In this document: positions 12,035 through 24,967 of the stretch, piece after piece | Numbering within the stretch: the first letter of the stretch is position 1 | Layout of the letters: each line of letters opens with the position of its first letter | From: Datnioides undecimradiatus | Lineage: Eukaryota; Chordata; Actinopteri; Lobotiformes; Datnioididae | DNA: 64,000 bases | Reading direction: 5' to 3' | NCBI GenBank assembly: GCA_008933995.1 | Contig: WARS01000032.1 | Location: 124,001-188,000 of the forward strand | Translations under genes and position numbers: made by a program | The notes under the pieces: generated by a model | The model's input: the letters and a program-made list of their open reading frames with translations, nothing else | Database searches by the model: none | Told to the model about the DNA's origin: nothing

Positions 12035-12100
12035 CACCTCCTCAAATGTGAATATTTGCTGTTTTTCTTCTTCTTATGAGATGGAATTAGTCAAAACACA
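12035..12100. repeat. Fragment of TAGGGCTGCAA-type DNA element (family A)
   Basis: CTCAAATGTGAATATTTGCT followed by a TTTTTCTTCTTC stretch and CACAGTTTGAATA resembles the interior of the family seen more fully at 32136, 37418 and 20641. Ends are not visible. Confidence 0.35.
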
Positions 12101-15100
12101 CAGTTTGAATAGGTGTGTTTCAGCTGTGGGGAGTTGATGTAGGGATATTTCATAAAAAAGAACAAAAAAACCCCACAACCTATTAATTAAAATCTGAAAT
12201 AATTGTTATATCCCTGTTAAATTGTCAGAAAACAATGAAATCAGCAAACATTCCACCGATACATTCAATATCTACATTTTACAGATTTCATTGACAACAT
12301 TTTCTGTTTATTTTGACAGAAAATGCTTTTAGGTGCAATTACACTTTGCTGTTACAAGTGAGTGAGTGTTACGGAGTTCTGGATTGGTTCATGTTCAGTC
12401 TTCCTTATGAAGTATGTTATGTCGTACATCTCAAATAATCTCCTGCCTTGTTTTTGTTTCTCGAGAAACAGCATTAACCTTTTTTTTTTTTTTAACAAAC
12501 CTGAGAGTTCAGAGTAGCAGCTGATGTCTGCTTCGTGCCATTCCCTGCCTGCGTTTGTGCACACACAGCTAATTTGTTCAATTTTTCTGCATTCACTGGC
12601 TCCTCTCCTCGCTCCTCTGTGACCTGTTTGTGAGGCCTTTTCCTCTGTAACCTGCGAATCATTTGATGTGAGCGCGGCCTCACGTTAAAAGCAGGTGCAA
12701 CTGGTCTTCATTTGACGGTGACACGAGCTTTAATGTGCTCTGTTTTGATCCGTGAGTTTTTAATAAGCAATTTTCCACTTGCAGCAACTTGTGTGTGTGT
12801 CTTCGAGTGTGTTTCTGTGTGTGTGCGCGTGTGTGCGTAAATGAATTCTTCCCAAGCTTGAACCCTATTATTTATTCTTGCTATTAATCACTTCTTCCTA
12901 CACACATGACACATGCACTTACACACACACACACACAGAAGCACACTTGCATACAGCTCAGTGGGAGGTTAAAAGCTATTTTCCCGGCCTTGTCTTAATT
13001 GGATGCTCTACAGGGATTTTCCCAATCATATGTAATTAGTAAGAATTAACTGTCTTCTTATATCGTGCAAAACTACGAATGCTCGACTCGGTGCAGGAAT
13101 CACCTGAGCTGTCCTCATTTAGCAGGACATGAATATAGTGACTGAAAAGAAAAGAAACCCCAAAACATTTATTCTTGTTTTGTTACAGCAGCCAGAAGTA
13201 TTTCACTGGACTTCTCTGCATGCCTCCGTGTCTTCTCACTACCTGCTTTGGCTCCATGGCATCTTCATGTCTTGCCTTAGCGCACATCACCTGGCAACCA
13301 GTGTCTTATAATGGTCAGTGCTTGTCAGATGTAGGGTCCATATCATTAACTTTCTTTAGTAGTAATGTATTTCATTTCTATTCTTTGTGTGTAAGTTCCC
13401 AGTTTTTCTTTACTTTAACTGGTCAAATGTAATATTTGCTCACATGAGTTTTTATTGTTGAACTGAAATTCTGAAAAAAAAAAGTTCAAATCATGCCCGT
13501 TCAGAGCAGGCTGTCTGCTCAGGCTCTGCTATTTCTGCTCTTCACTTTCTCGAGACATGTTTTTCCAACAACTTCACACTCGACACTGTGCCTATAGAAA
13601 AAAATCTATTCTGGACTATAAAACCACAATTATAACTAATTAATAACTGCAAGTATAAATAACTTTGAAACCATAGATGATTTTGTAGTTCTTTACTTTA
13701 TTGACCACATGGATCTCAGTGGTAGAACAGTTCAAAGTTGTGACGTATGAGGCACTGCTAAGAGGCTGTGGCTCAATACTGAGATCCAGCTGCATCTGGA
13801 TCATCCATCATGACGTGTGAGACCAGTCAGTCTGAGATCTCTGGAGATCTCATCTTGGGCTGTTTGTATCTCATTCATTCAGTCACTGTCCACGGCGGCG
13901 ACTCCTCTGAGAGTTGGAGCAAAGATTGACCAGCTTTGCTTTAAAGCTGCAGAAAATAATCTTCTGAGTTGTTTTTAAACTTCCATAAGAAAGTTACCGC
14001 AACTCATACAAACCCAGGTTAGGCAAGAGCAACACATTACTTTGTGACACTTAGCAGGTGTGTGTGAGTCTTTTTTCAGTTGCTTTCACATTTGGGTCTC
14101 GGCTTGTTTGTTGCCTGACCTGGAGATGGATGGAGGGTTGATATCTGGGAACACATTAGCTTTGCACAAAGGATGAAGGTGGTGGGAGGCAGGTAGCTCC
14201 GCCAAAGCAAGGTGAACACACCTCCTGCTAACTGCAACAATGTCGTACTCTCATGTGACATCAGTGTTGGGAATGTGAAGGTTTACTGAAGCTAGTCTCT
14301 CGAGGACAGGAGTCCTGCTAGCCAGTTACGCTAGCTGTTTGTGGTCATTTTCGATTTTAACTTGTGTTGAGTGCTGAAAACATTCTGTGGAGGTGGTGGC
14401 AGCTTCGGAGTTGTTAGACCTTGGACTGAGCTGTGATGAGTATTAGAAAGTGATAAACATTGAACTAATTACTACTGACTTTGGTGAATCAGGAGCAACG
14501 TGATGCATCTGGCTTTTCAACCAATAATGAGAAATTGATTGCCCGAGACATGTAAACAACACACACAACCACGTTCATCCATCCATATCTGTAATTGCAC
14601 ACATGTACATGGACACATGCATGTACATTTGTACATTTTACACACCACCACTTTTCCCACTTTTTAACCAGAGAGCTGTGGTCTTGTTTTATTCATAGCC
14701 AGAGAGTAATTTGAATGGAGTGACATGTCCCTTGTAACCCTGAACTTTACATGTGTGTCCCCCGAGGCGAAAACCATCGTGGGAGCCTGAACAGTTTCAC
14801 CTCCTCCACCACCTCCTGGCAGAATGTGAAAATACTGTTAAAAACCTCTTTTAAAGCCAGACCGAATCCAGGGAGCCCCCTCCCTCCCTCAGACCTTCAC
14901 CTTCCCAGCGCTCAGTGAATGGTGAATCTGTGGCACAGCATGTTTTATGACCTGTCTCCTACATTTTTAATAGAGGGTTTAAATAGTGCTGCTTAGGTTT
15001 AGAACAATGCCCTGAGTTGGCTCAGTCAGTGGTGCTCCTGACTCATACATTATATTTTGGTTTGGACTTTGACAGACATCTAAAACTCTAAAAATATAAA

Positions 15101-18100
15101 TCAAACTAATGATTCAGTAATAGTAAAAGTAAAAGAAAACTGAACAAGCTTGTGGCTGAACAGCAGATTTGACTGGTTTTCGCTGTCGTACGTAATCACA
15201 GATTGTGTCTTTTGAAAAACAGCCTGTTTTTGTGTTATTTTTTTTTTTCTGAAAAGATGTTAAATCCAAAATTACAAACAAGGAAACCTGGGAAAAAGTA
15301 CCATGAAGACTGATGTGGGGAACACAGCAGAACTTAGTTTGTATTGATTTCCTCCCTGTAAATTATATTTCCTACAAAGAGAGAGAATATCTTTTTCAAC
15401 AGGGAACATGAGTTGAATTATGCCCGTGTGTTTATCTTGGGTGCTGAGAACTAAGCAGCAGGGAGCTCAGTGGTATATCAGGATTCATGGTTATCAGGAT
15501 GCGGCAAAGGATAATTGGTGGTAAACAAAGGCAATATTAGGTCGCTTGCTGTCGGTTCACACGCTACGGGAAAACTGTTGCCTTTAAGTTCTGGTGTGTT
15601 TCATGTTCATGCCGATTTGCTGCAAACAAATCAAGAGGTTTAAGCATGAGGTCCCGTGGACTGACAGGTAATTCAATTATTGGACTGTTCTGGTGATCAG
15701 CGCAGCTTGCATGAGACTGCAGCGACTCTCGATGAGTTATGCATCGTTTTTCTGCGGCCTTATGTTTTCATTAATCTTCTCCGCTGGCACTAAGAGCACA
15801 CTAAGAAGATGATTATGCGCATGATTAACCGGAATAACTGGTAGAAGCAGGAGAAAAAGCAGTATTACAATTGTTATGTTAAGAGTGTTCAATTTGAATG
15901 ATTTGGTGTGCACCGATGACTGATGCCCAGTGCAGGAAGTAGTGTGCACGTCATGTAGCCAGAGAGAGAGAGAGAGTGTAGCTGAAACGTGTAGACTTTC
16001 ATGCAGGAGATCGACGTCCTGTCACGGCCCACGTATGAATGTTTTATGAATCATAACTGCGATCTTTCCCTAACCATAACAATACTGCGGTAGCCATCCA
16101 TCAGTTTTGTAGAAAGCAAGAGTTTTGACGTTTTGGATGTAAAGCAAAACTTGCATTATGGCCAGATAATGTTGATGTGTGTTGTTTGTAAGTTTGTTTC
16201 ACTCACTACATGAGCTATGCTGCAAGTACAAAAAAAAATCTCCGTTTTGAATCCTTCACTTTCTGCCGTACGTGCACACCTATCGCTGTGGTTACCAAAC
16301 AATCCTGCCCAAATATACATGTTGCTCATGAAGTCAATGAAATCACTTCGCTTATACATATAGTGCGCTGATTGATTACAAAACTACGTTTGAGCTCTTG
16401 TTGAAATCAAATGAACCTGTTCTCACACAGTCCTGTGGGGTTTTTTTCCAGTTTGCTTTCATGCTGTGAACGAACTGCGCAAGAGGTCGACTTGAACTCA
16501 ACCAGAATTGACCTTTTCAAGTCGTATTGTTGTGGTTGTTGAAGGACAAAGAAAAACAAGCATGAAATCTCACCAGAGTTTCTTGAAACCACCTATAATC
16601 TATATCATCTATGCAGTATAAGTACCATCCAGTATTATCTCCTGCTTTAAAGTTTAGAGTTTGTGCTCAAAATAAACCATACCTTTGATAAACTAATGCC
16701 AACCACATTATTCATATGATATTCTGTTTTACTGTAAAATGTGATGAACTATGAAAATAAATTTAAGCTCAAGTGAAACGGCCGAGAATCCCTGTGCTCC
16801 GCCGGTGTTTCCTCACCTATTGCTGTGTTTACTGGGCAAGGAAATCACATCAGTCCGGTGAGAAAGGAAAACAGCCTATTTTCCTCACTGCTTTCAATCA
16901 AGCCAATAAACAAGGTCGTTCCTTTCAGAAACACATTGCTATGCACTCCCACACAGCAAGGAGGCTGACGACGCCACGGCCACGGAGGCAAAGGGCTCTT
17001 GACAACATAATGGCTGCCATAACTTCATTAAAATGGCCCTGTTTCCCTTCCTCAGTGCCATTCACGTCTTTCCACTGCCTTGTTCTGCTGCGCAGGTTAG
17101 TTTCAATCCACGTGCGGCGGCATAATTTAGTTTTTTATTGCCAATTAATTGGCCTGTCTATTCATCAATCTAAGGGGATAGTTTTGTGATTGGTTATTAC
17201 TTTCTTTTCCATCTTTCTTTTTTTTTCCCAAAACATTCATTTCCTTAACAAAGTTGTCTGTTCTCCTCATTTGAAAACTGAATGCAAACAAGCTGCATTA
17301 GCAATCTGCGTGCTTTCATTCAGTGAAATATGAGCTGGGACTCTTACAAAAGGTGAAACGACTCGTCCTCGACCGTCTCGCTGTCTCCGGTCCTGTTGTC
17401 GCACAGTGATACTTTATCAGCCGTCCCTGCTGCCTCATCCACTGATGAAGGCAGAATTAGACCATCACTGCGAGGATTCACAAAATGTGATATGTGGCGA
17501 GAGAGGACACCTTCAATTGGTCACTTGGCACTTGATTAGAGTTGATTGCTCCAAGACCGAGAGCAGATGCAGCACAGAGCAAAAATTATACATGCAACTG
17601 CAGCAACACAAAGTCTGAAATACTGTACAAACCAGTTCCACTGCTGGTTATTCTAGTGAACAGACCGGTGACTCAGTGTGTAGAGGATGCATCATGTATC
17701 ATCTCCAGTATCTGTGAAACTGTCCTCAAAGGAAAGAAACACTGGTATCACTCTGCAAAACTAGTTCATGTCAAAGTGACAGAGCCCCCTGGTGGCTGCA
17801 GTAATTATGATGGGCGCAAATTGACAGAGGGGTCAACAAGCTTTGATCTTAACCGGGTGTTTACTCTTGTCACCGTGACAACAACCCTCGGCTGAACTTA
17901 ACGAAGTTGTCATTTTAACCCCCACAACATTGTTTCACCTAACCCAGCTGACAAAGTCGTACACGTATTTAAACAGGCGTCAGCAGTCACGTGATGTATT
18001 ATAATGTATCATTTGGAGGACTCGTTGGTATGTGTCATCTTTTTGTTCATCTTTGACCAGGTTCATATGGAAAACAGCAGATGTCAACATTAAGAAAAAA

Positions 18101-20640
18101 TAGAGAAAGTGCCAAATGTTGTATCTTTCAACTCTCATATTCCTCAAACCTCATATTATCCAATTCAGTGTAAAACCATTTAATAATTAGAAACAGTATA
18201 TTCTTCTTCGCTGCTGTGTTTCCACTGGACTAATTCTGGACCATGGGAGCACCCAGAATCAGCTACTGGCTGGTTCATAACTGGTGATAAAGTTGCTTCA
18301 GCCATATGTTGTCGGTGTTTTCAGACATGTTTGCTGTTTATGTGTTTCTGTTTTGCACGTTAGTTTGCTGGAGGATGTGCTCACATCTGTTTCCGCGTGC
18401 CCGTGTATGTGTGTGTGTGTGTGTGTGTGTATCCTAAATGTGCCGTTAGCACTGCATGTCTATCTGTGCACTCTCACATTATACTGTATGCTGCGTGTGT
18501 TCGTAATCTTGACGGGGTAATAAAACGCCTCCTCTCATCTCGGCCCTCCCGGTTCAGAGTGACTATTAAGATGTGTGGTGCTCTAACAAGCAAGCTCTCC
18601 AAATGATAAATGACAAAACACACTGCCTCCACACTGCTGTCATCAGGCAAAACACTGCCGTTCTCTCTCTCTTTCTTTCTTTCCTGTTCTGTCTCTCTCT
18701 CTGCATCTCACTCATTTTTCTCACCTGCCTCAGTTTCATTTTCTCTCTCCCGTCTTGGTTGTTGCCTTTTTCTTTTTTTTTTTCTTCCTCACATACATCG
18801 GTGGTACGCACTGTAAGAAAACACGGAGACAAGAATTTGTGGAAACACAAACGACTTCTGTGGCCCTTCAATGCAAAACACATCAAGATTTGAGGAAACA
18901 AATAAATCTAAGAGATAAGAACGTTTCACAGAAAATAAATAAATAAATAAAAAGAAGAGAAAAGCTGCAGCTGCAGAAAAGATAAGATTGGAAAGGCATT
19001 TCCATAGATAGTACCTGTATGGCAGTAACACAGTCTTGCTCCCCAACTTATTTGTACAGTACATTATGCAAACAGTCTCACACATATAGATTTTTTTTTT
19101 TCATTTTATTCACAAATTAATTTTAAAAAATACTGTTTTAAACCATGGCAGAATCAAAAATATACAGGTTTTTGTGCGTCGATGTGCGCTGTCAGACTCA
19201 CAGTGTGGATGGTGATCGCCGCTTTGATTGGTTGCTAGGCAGCAGCAGCAGCACATGCAGGATGAAGTTAGGTAGCCAGGTCACCATGTGGACCAGAGAG
19301 ACCCAGGCGAAATCAGGTGTTGACTGATCAGCCCGGTCGGTGCTTGTTATTTTATTTCCTTCCCCACATTTCTATTGCCTTTTGTTGTGTTCTTTGTTTT
19401 CTGGAGCATCGTGGTAGTATTGGAAAAGTAAGAGAGGTGACATAGTTATAGTCTTTGTAGCAGGAATAGAAAATCGTGTCACAAAGGGTGGATGTCGGTG
19501 GTCTGCTGGTTTGTGCAAAAACACATGAAAAATTAAAATTAAAAAATAAAAAGATTTTAAAATAATAAATCCCTGAGGGAGTCTCCGGGTGGAGACTAGT
19601 TAGCCATCACGTGTGCACACAAGAAAATTGAGCGCTCTAGTTATCCAAATGTGACCTGTGAGGTATCCAATCAGGCATCTCGTTCTGTTTTCTAATTGTT
19701 CTGCATGTGTTTTTGATTGTGTTAATTTTACTTCCAGGTTTTTTTTGTCATCCTTGTTATGTTAATTTGTTTTCTGAAATCATGGTATTTTGCACCTGAG
19801 GACCATGTTCTGCTCTGCAGATTTTGCCATTAAAAGAAACGACAAAGGATATCGTTGCAGATAGAAAAGGTCTGTTTTTCCTTTGAGCCCGCTAAGCATC
19901 GGTGGCCGCTGTGAGGGAGATGCCGAGTAAACTAGAAGTAGTGCTGATTTATTAGCCGTATTCGGACCTGCTCCCTTTGTTTGTGTGAATGTGTGGTGTG
20001 TTCAAATATATCCGCTGTATGTTTGTGTGCGTGTGTTTAGTTAGCGATGGGTGGCATGAAAAGATCAAAGGGATTTACTGGCATCTATATGGGATAATCC
20101 TTCATCGGAAGATTTCATGATAACCAACAGTACTGCAGTACTGTAGTACTAGGGTAGTGTGTACTGCATTGACGTTGGCAACAGAGACTGATCTAAGAAA
20201 GTAGTTTTGTCGCTTTGTCATCAAACCTTTGCTTTATTCCTTCATCATCACTTGCATGTGGTACTGAACTTTGACTCTGATGGTTTGGTATGGTTTTGTC
20301 ACACAACATAGACTTTGTGGACTTTTTTTATGCCATCAGATCTGCAGCGTCTGCATTTGCTGTCTCCACGGCCCCTGCAACCGGCAACGTGGCACAACCG
20401 TCTTTATAATGCGAGCAAAAGAGTTAACAGTAGCAAAAAAACATGGAATCGTGACACTCAAGTTAATCAATATTTTCTCACAGCCGCTCCGAAAAGTGTC
20501 TGGATGTGACTGCGGAGAGTATTTCCTGGAGGGTTCCCAGCTCCAAACTCTGTGGCCGCCCGAGGTTATTTCCTGTTTTCTATCTCGTGTGCTATATTTA
20601 CTCACAGCTATTTTACTTGTTGATTACTCGTTTCAGTCCA
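12101..20640. other. Intron segment with scattered simple repeats
   Basis: Holds a broken TG tract at 12790-12837 facing a CA run at 12920-12937, a short GA run at 15959-15976, a TG run at 18408-18430 and a CT-rich tract at about 18660-18790. A 14-bp perfect palindrome, AGTACTGCAGTACT, lies at 20129-20142. The 138-codon frame at 16773-17189 has no recognisable protein character. Nothing else was identified. Confidence 0.5.
18408..18430. repeat. (TG)n microsatellite
   Basis: Short uninterrupted TG run without a facing CA run nearby. Confidence 0.9.
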
Positions 20641-20850
20641 GCTTCTTAAATGTTGTGCATCTTTGTTATTTAGAATAGCAAATTCAGACTCTTTGGGTTT
20701 TGAAACGTTAGCTGCAAGAAAGGGGCGATTTGAAGACGTCGCTCTGGGAAACTGTGAACGTTTTTCAGTTTTTTGACGTTTGATAGACTAAATGTTTTTC
20801 CACGTCATCAGTTGAACCGATAATGATAATGATCGTTAACCGCAGCACTA
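20641..20850. repeat. Family A nonautonomous DNA element, degraded partial copy
   Basis: Shows, in order, CTTCTTAAATGTTGTGCAT, CTTTGGGTTTTG, TGAAGACGTC, CTCTGGGAAACTGTGAA, GATAGACTAAA and a terminal GATAATGATAATGATCGTTA then CGCAGCACTA. The order matches a very common teleost element that ends in ...GCAGCCCTA. The other end is missing. Confidence 0.6.
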
Positions 20851-21877
20851 ATAAAAATCCAGCCTGTGTGGCAGGTTTAGATTGAGAACAGCGTGAAAGT
20901 AACTCCCTTGGTTTTCTAGTAAGTTACACTCCGTCCAAATGTGCAGAAAATGTTTGACAGGGTGAGGAAGGCAGACGGTGGGAGGAGGTAGGAGCGCCGA
21001 AAGCTGCGCCGCTGTTTGTTTACAGTGATTTAATGTGTTATGTGTCACAAACATGGAGCGTCTATCACAGTCATGGCTGCACACACTGCGTTTTTCTCCA
21101 GCACTGCAGCAGCTTCTGATTATAAAATTAAATGAACTGACCTTTAGCTGTCTTGATTAGCCTGCAAAGTTGATGTTTAAGAGCTTTTTGAGTTGATGTT
21201 GGAGCTGCTCGTTGTTGACTTCATTAATGAGGCCACTAATCAGGGATGAGAGTAATCACTGGCGCCAGACCAGGACTCTTCTGGAAGTAAGGTGAAACGA
21301 GGATGGAGATCTATGGGTAATTAGCCACGAAGCTCTGAAAGTTTCAGCAAGGAGTTTTCCTCCTCAGCTCTTAAATATTTAGAGTCACTGCTGGGCCACT
21401 TTAATAATTGTTGAATCAGAAGCGTGTAAGTTTGCTTTTAATTAAATCTTAAAAACAATATGCTCTCTTGGAAATAGACTTTGCTGGCTGTAATGTGAAA
21501 TATATTTGTCATTCAGTGAAAACAGTGTAAATTTTATGTCATCCGTCCTCCTACTCATGTTGTCACGTTCTGACGAGGCTTCCCCAACTCCCTAACAATG
21601 CTCTTCTGTTGCCGCGAGTGGGCGGTGGGAGAGGACCATTATTAACAGCTGATGATTGTATTTAGAAAGGCAGGAAAAGATGACATAACTCGCTTTTTGG
21701 GAACCCAACAGCTGCAACTCATCGAACCATGAAATCTAAGCAAGCCGTGTGTGTAGATAATGTCGCGTTTCCTTTTTTTTCCTCAGTTAAATCCTAAAAA
21801 TGAGTCTCTTACGTTGATATGTTTTGCTACGCTGAGATAATTCGAAGGCTTAAGGGGCAGAAATATCAAACAGGCGG
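20851..21877. other. Intron segment, nothing recognised
   Basis: Unique-looking DNA; no repeats, exon signals or protein-like frames seen. Confidence 0.4.
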
Positions 21878-22290
21878 TCAGTCCACCACTTCGGTTAGTA
21901 GTAGAAGCTTTGCACACACGTTCATGGTTCCCAGAGGATGAAGCCTCAGAAGTTTAGTGATCCTCTGATCTTTTTTCTCATGCCATCATGAGGTTGATGT
22001 TTTGGTTTATTATTAGAATACTATTTTATGAATTGTCACGACATATGGTAAAGAAATTAAGGACGAATTGTAATCAGTTTGATGATCCTCTGATGTCTCA
22101 TCTGGTTGAAATCTAACGCCAATATTTTACCTGCAAAACTAAAAACAATCCCATCAGCTGAACTCTGTGTTTAGAGTAAATTAGCATGTTAACACACAAA
22201 GCTAAGATGTTAAACATAGAAGAAATCATACCAAATAATACAGAAACTACAGCCTCGCAGAGCTGCTACTATGGCTGTTGACTCCTTCTC
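21878..22290. repeat. Percomorph interspersed repeat (family B), near-complete degraded copy
   Basis: Contains, in order, CAGTCCACC, ACACGTTCATGGTTCCCAGA, GGATGAAGCC, a CATCATGAGGTTGA motif, CTGCAAAACTAAAAACAATC, CATCAGCTGAACTCTGTGTT, TTAGCATGTTAACACAC, AGCTAAGATGTTAAACAT and GAGCTGCTACTATGGCTGTT. This is the order of a very abundant spiny-rayed fish repeat that I recognise but cannot name. A second copy is at 30651-30896 and a fragment at about 24806-24846. Confidence 0.7.
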
Positions 22291-22463
22291 TTTAAATCTT
22301 TTATAATATCAGAGGGTTTTTTTGGAGCTTTGACATGGAAATATAGAGTACGCACCCGTCACGTCACAGTGTTGCCACAGGCATCATATGACAGATGACC
22401 CCTGTGCTGTGATATGCATAAAACTCTTAATATATGCCTCTCCTCCAAAGTGTATGAAGCAAA

Positions 22464-22498
22464 ACACACACACACACACACACACATACACACACACC
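22464..22498. repeat. (CA)n microsatellite
   Basis: CA run with a single T interruption. Confidence 0.93.
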
Positions 22499-24805
22499 TC
22501 TATATGCAGTGGCCTCAACTTCTTCTGATTAGCAGGATCTTAAAGAGCGGGCACACTGCCAGCAGGGGCGAGGCAACGGCTTCAAACGCCAAAACTCATA
22601 CTTAGATCAATCACATCATGTCATGTTGCCGAATCCCCCGGTGCTGTCATGCTGTAGTTTAGAGAGACGATGAATGCGGTGAGTGGGCTGACGTTTTGTC
22701 ATATTCACCACCCTACGAGGTTAGCTTTTAATGTGTCTAAGTAGGTGGATCTCAGTGTTTTCAACCAGGGATTTGCTGCGCCTTGAAACAAGCGTTCATT
22801 CACAATGCTCTGCATATATTCATCAACTGTACACGGGGTTGCTGCTGGAATACGCAGCCGCTTTGCAATGTAAAGCTCCCACAGTAACAACTGTGTGCCT
22901 GCCTGGTTCATGCTGTTCATGCTGATAAAAAAAAAAAAACTGCAGTGCACTAGTTACATAACACGGAAACAGACTTGCAGGTTGTATCACTATCTCTATC
23001 TATAGGTCTTTAATATGACATAAGTTACATCTAAGCAGTTACATCACCATGTTAAAGAGTTGAGACCTTTTCATTAGAGGAATGAAGTCAGACAGGGCGA
23101 AGCAGCATCACTCTTGTTATGAATCGTGTTTTTTTTCATGCTTCACAGAATTTATTGTTTGATTCAATGTGATTCACCGGCACCGTGATTCAATACATTT
23201 TCAGGGCAAAATAACAATCATTTCAGACTGTGCTTTTCAATTTAATACAACTTTTTTTTTTTTCCAAAATTCAACATAGTTTATTTTGGATATCAAAATG
23301 AAACTGTGAAGCCTGCAGGAACCATGTTGAAAGGCATTTAAGCAGCGAGTATAAAAGAAAAGTGCTTTACAATATCACAGAAGATCAAATATTTAATTGT
23401 ATAAATATATTTCATCCAAACGATGTTAAGATCTGGCTGCTGTGACAGTCAGAGGATATGATTCATACTCAACAGGTTTAAACACTAGAACATAATTGCA
23501 GTAAAATAAATAAAATGATCCATAAGAACGCCTCAATGCACTTTCATCTGTTATTTTTGCCACCTGGTATTTAGATAAAATATAAAATAAACCTTGTATT
23601 GAATGAAGCAGTAACGCGCGCAAGAAATGAACAGTAAGGCAAGATTACGTAAGATTCACAAGAACATCGGCTTTTTCTTCTGCATCATATTGAGGCGACA
23701 CGGGGCAGACTGATCGGACATAATGTTTCAAAAAGTTTAAATTGGAGAAATCTTTGATTTGCTTTTCACGTTGCACCAACATTCACTTTCCTATGGAAAG
23801 TTTTGTCGCTTAGGTATACTTTGGGGTTCATTCTGTATCAGGACAGGTTAGACAACTTAATTTCTATACAGTAATTTGCCATCAACAATCGTCATATGTT
23901 GCTCCCTCATCCATCCATCCACTGCAGGATCAGTTGTCTCTGTATATTGTTGTATATTGTTTTCATTCAAATGTGTTGAACACTAAAACAGACTTCTTTA
24001 ATCTAAGATGCTGTAATTTCCCCCCTTCTCCGTCATGTCATGCTTATCCTGTGCTGCACATAATGCATAACGCCGCCATGTCCCACCTCATTATGAATAA
24101 GTGTGAACCCTCAGCACACGAATAGTTAATCCATTGCCAAGCCCGGCAATACAACAGATTACCATTACAATTTAATTATGCATGCCAGAGAACAGTCAGA
24201 AGTGTTTACAGATGAATGGCTGCCGTGGACTATCATGCCTTACGGATTAGCATTGTGAGAGATTTGATGTGGATTAGTTAAAGGGATTATTACTAGTTGT
24301 GGTACACCGGCCGACTACAAATAAGGGGTTTGGATATATTTGGAATTTGAATGAATGAACTTGCTGTCGAGTGACAGAGAAAAGGATCTACTAAAGAACT
24401 CACATTTGAATAGAAATGTCACCTCGTCCTACTTACTCTATTTTTGTCCTATCTGGCGCGGCGTTGCATTGTGTTACTACCACCTACTGCAAACACTGTA
24501 GTGCTGTAAAATTCCCTTCAGACCTTCATTACTTTCTCTTTCAACTTTTTAGTTACAGACACAATAAAACAAGGACAGCTATAGATATTGGTATGAAGAT
24601 AAGGTCTTAAAATAAGAGGGACACATGTCAGGATGGCAGCAGAGATGATGCAGTCTGCCGGTCAGCTGGTCCATCTCTTTTGTCCAGACTAATCTTACAC
24701 AACAGTTGGATTGCCATTAAATGAGGCACAGATATCCAGGAATAATGACCACTACTTAGTTGTATTTTAGGTGTGTAGTACTTGAAGAATGCGATCACTT
24801 TGCAA
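22499..24805. other. Intron segment with a candidate conserved noncoding block
   Basis: Mostly unrecognised AT-rich DNA. The 23990-24280 part differs in character and is listed separately. Confidence 0.4.
23990..24280. promoter_or_regulatory. Candidate conserved noncoding (enhancer-like) block
   Basis: Repeat-free stretch rich in homeodomain-type cores: ACATAATGCATAA, CCTCATTATGAATAAG, AGTTAATCC, TTTAATTATGCATGCC and GATTAGCATTGTGAG. Sequence of this texture is typical of developmental enhancers kept among vertebrates, but conservation cannot be measured here. The call rests on motif density and the absence of repeats. Confidence 0.25.
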
Positions 24806-24846
24806 CAACAACAAGCTAAACTAAGATGTCGAACGTGATAAACAAT
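24806..24846. repeat. Family B repeat fragment
   Basis: ACAAGCTAAACTAAGATGTC, then GAACGTGATAAACAATA, resembles the 3' part of the family B repeat at 22190-22230. It lies about 100 bases before the microexon candidate. Confidence 0.5.
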
Positions 24847-24949
24847 ACAAAATCACGGTCTGTGCTGCCTGAGCGTGGCTCCTTGCTGATGATTGGCTTG
24901 TTGGGCTGTGGGAACCTTGGCCCAACCTCTTTTTCCTCCCTGTTCCCAG

Positions 24950-24967
24950 ATCCAAGCAGTTACTCTG
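24950..24967 (+). other. b4galt2: Candidate in-frame microexon, 18 nt
   Basis: Bounded by an excellent acceptor (CCTCTTTTTCCTCCCTGTTCCCAG, shown here only as a pyrimidine tract ending at 24949) and an excellent donor, CTG|GTGAGTAT, at 24968. A CTGAT branch-like motif lies about 55-65 nt upstream. The length is a multiple of three. Placed between exons 1 and 2 (phase 1), it would insert DPSSYS with no stop, giving ...PPGL-DPSSYS-VGRLL... at the stem/catalytic-domain junction. No transcript evidence is available; it may be a chance decoy pair. Confidence 0.3.

Noticed and set aside
16773-17189. 138-codon plus-strand open frame
   Set aside because: No domain and no codon bias. The block is repeat-free and might be conserved noncoding DNA, but I had too little evidence to list it as such.
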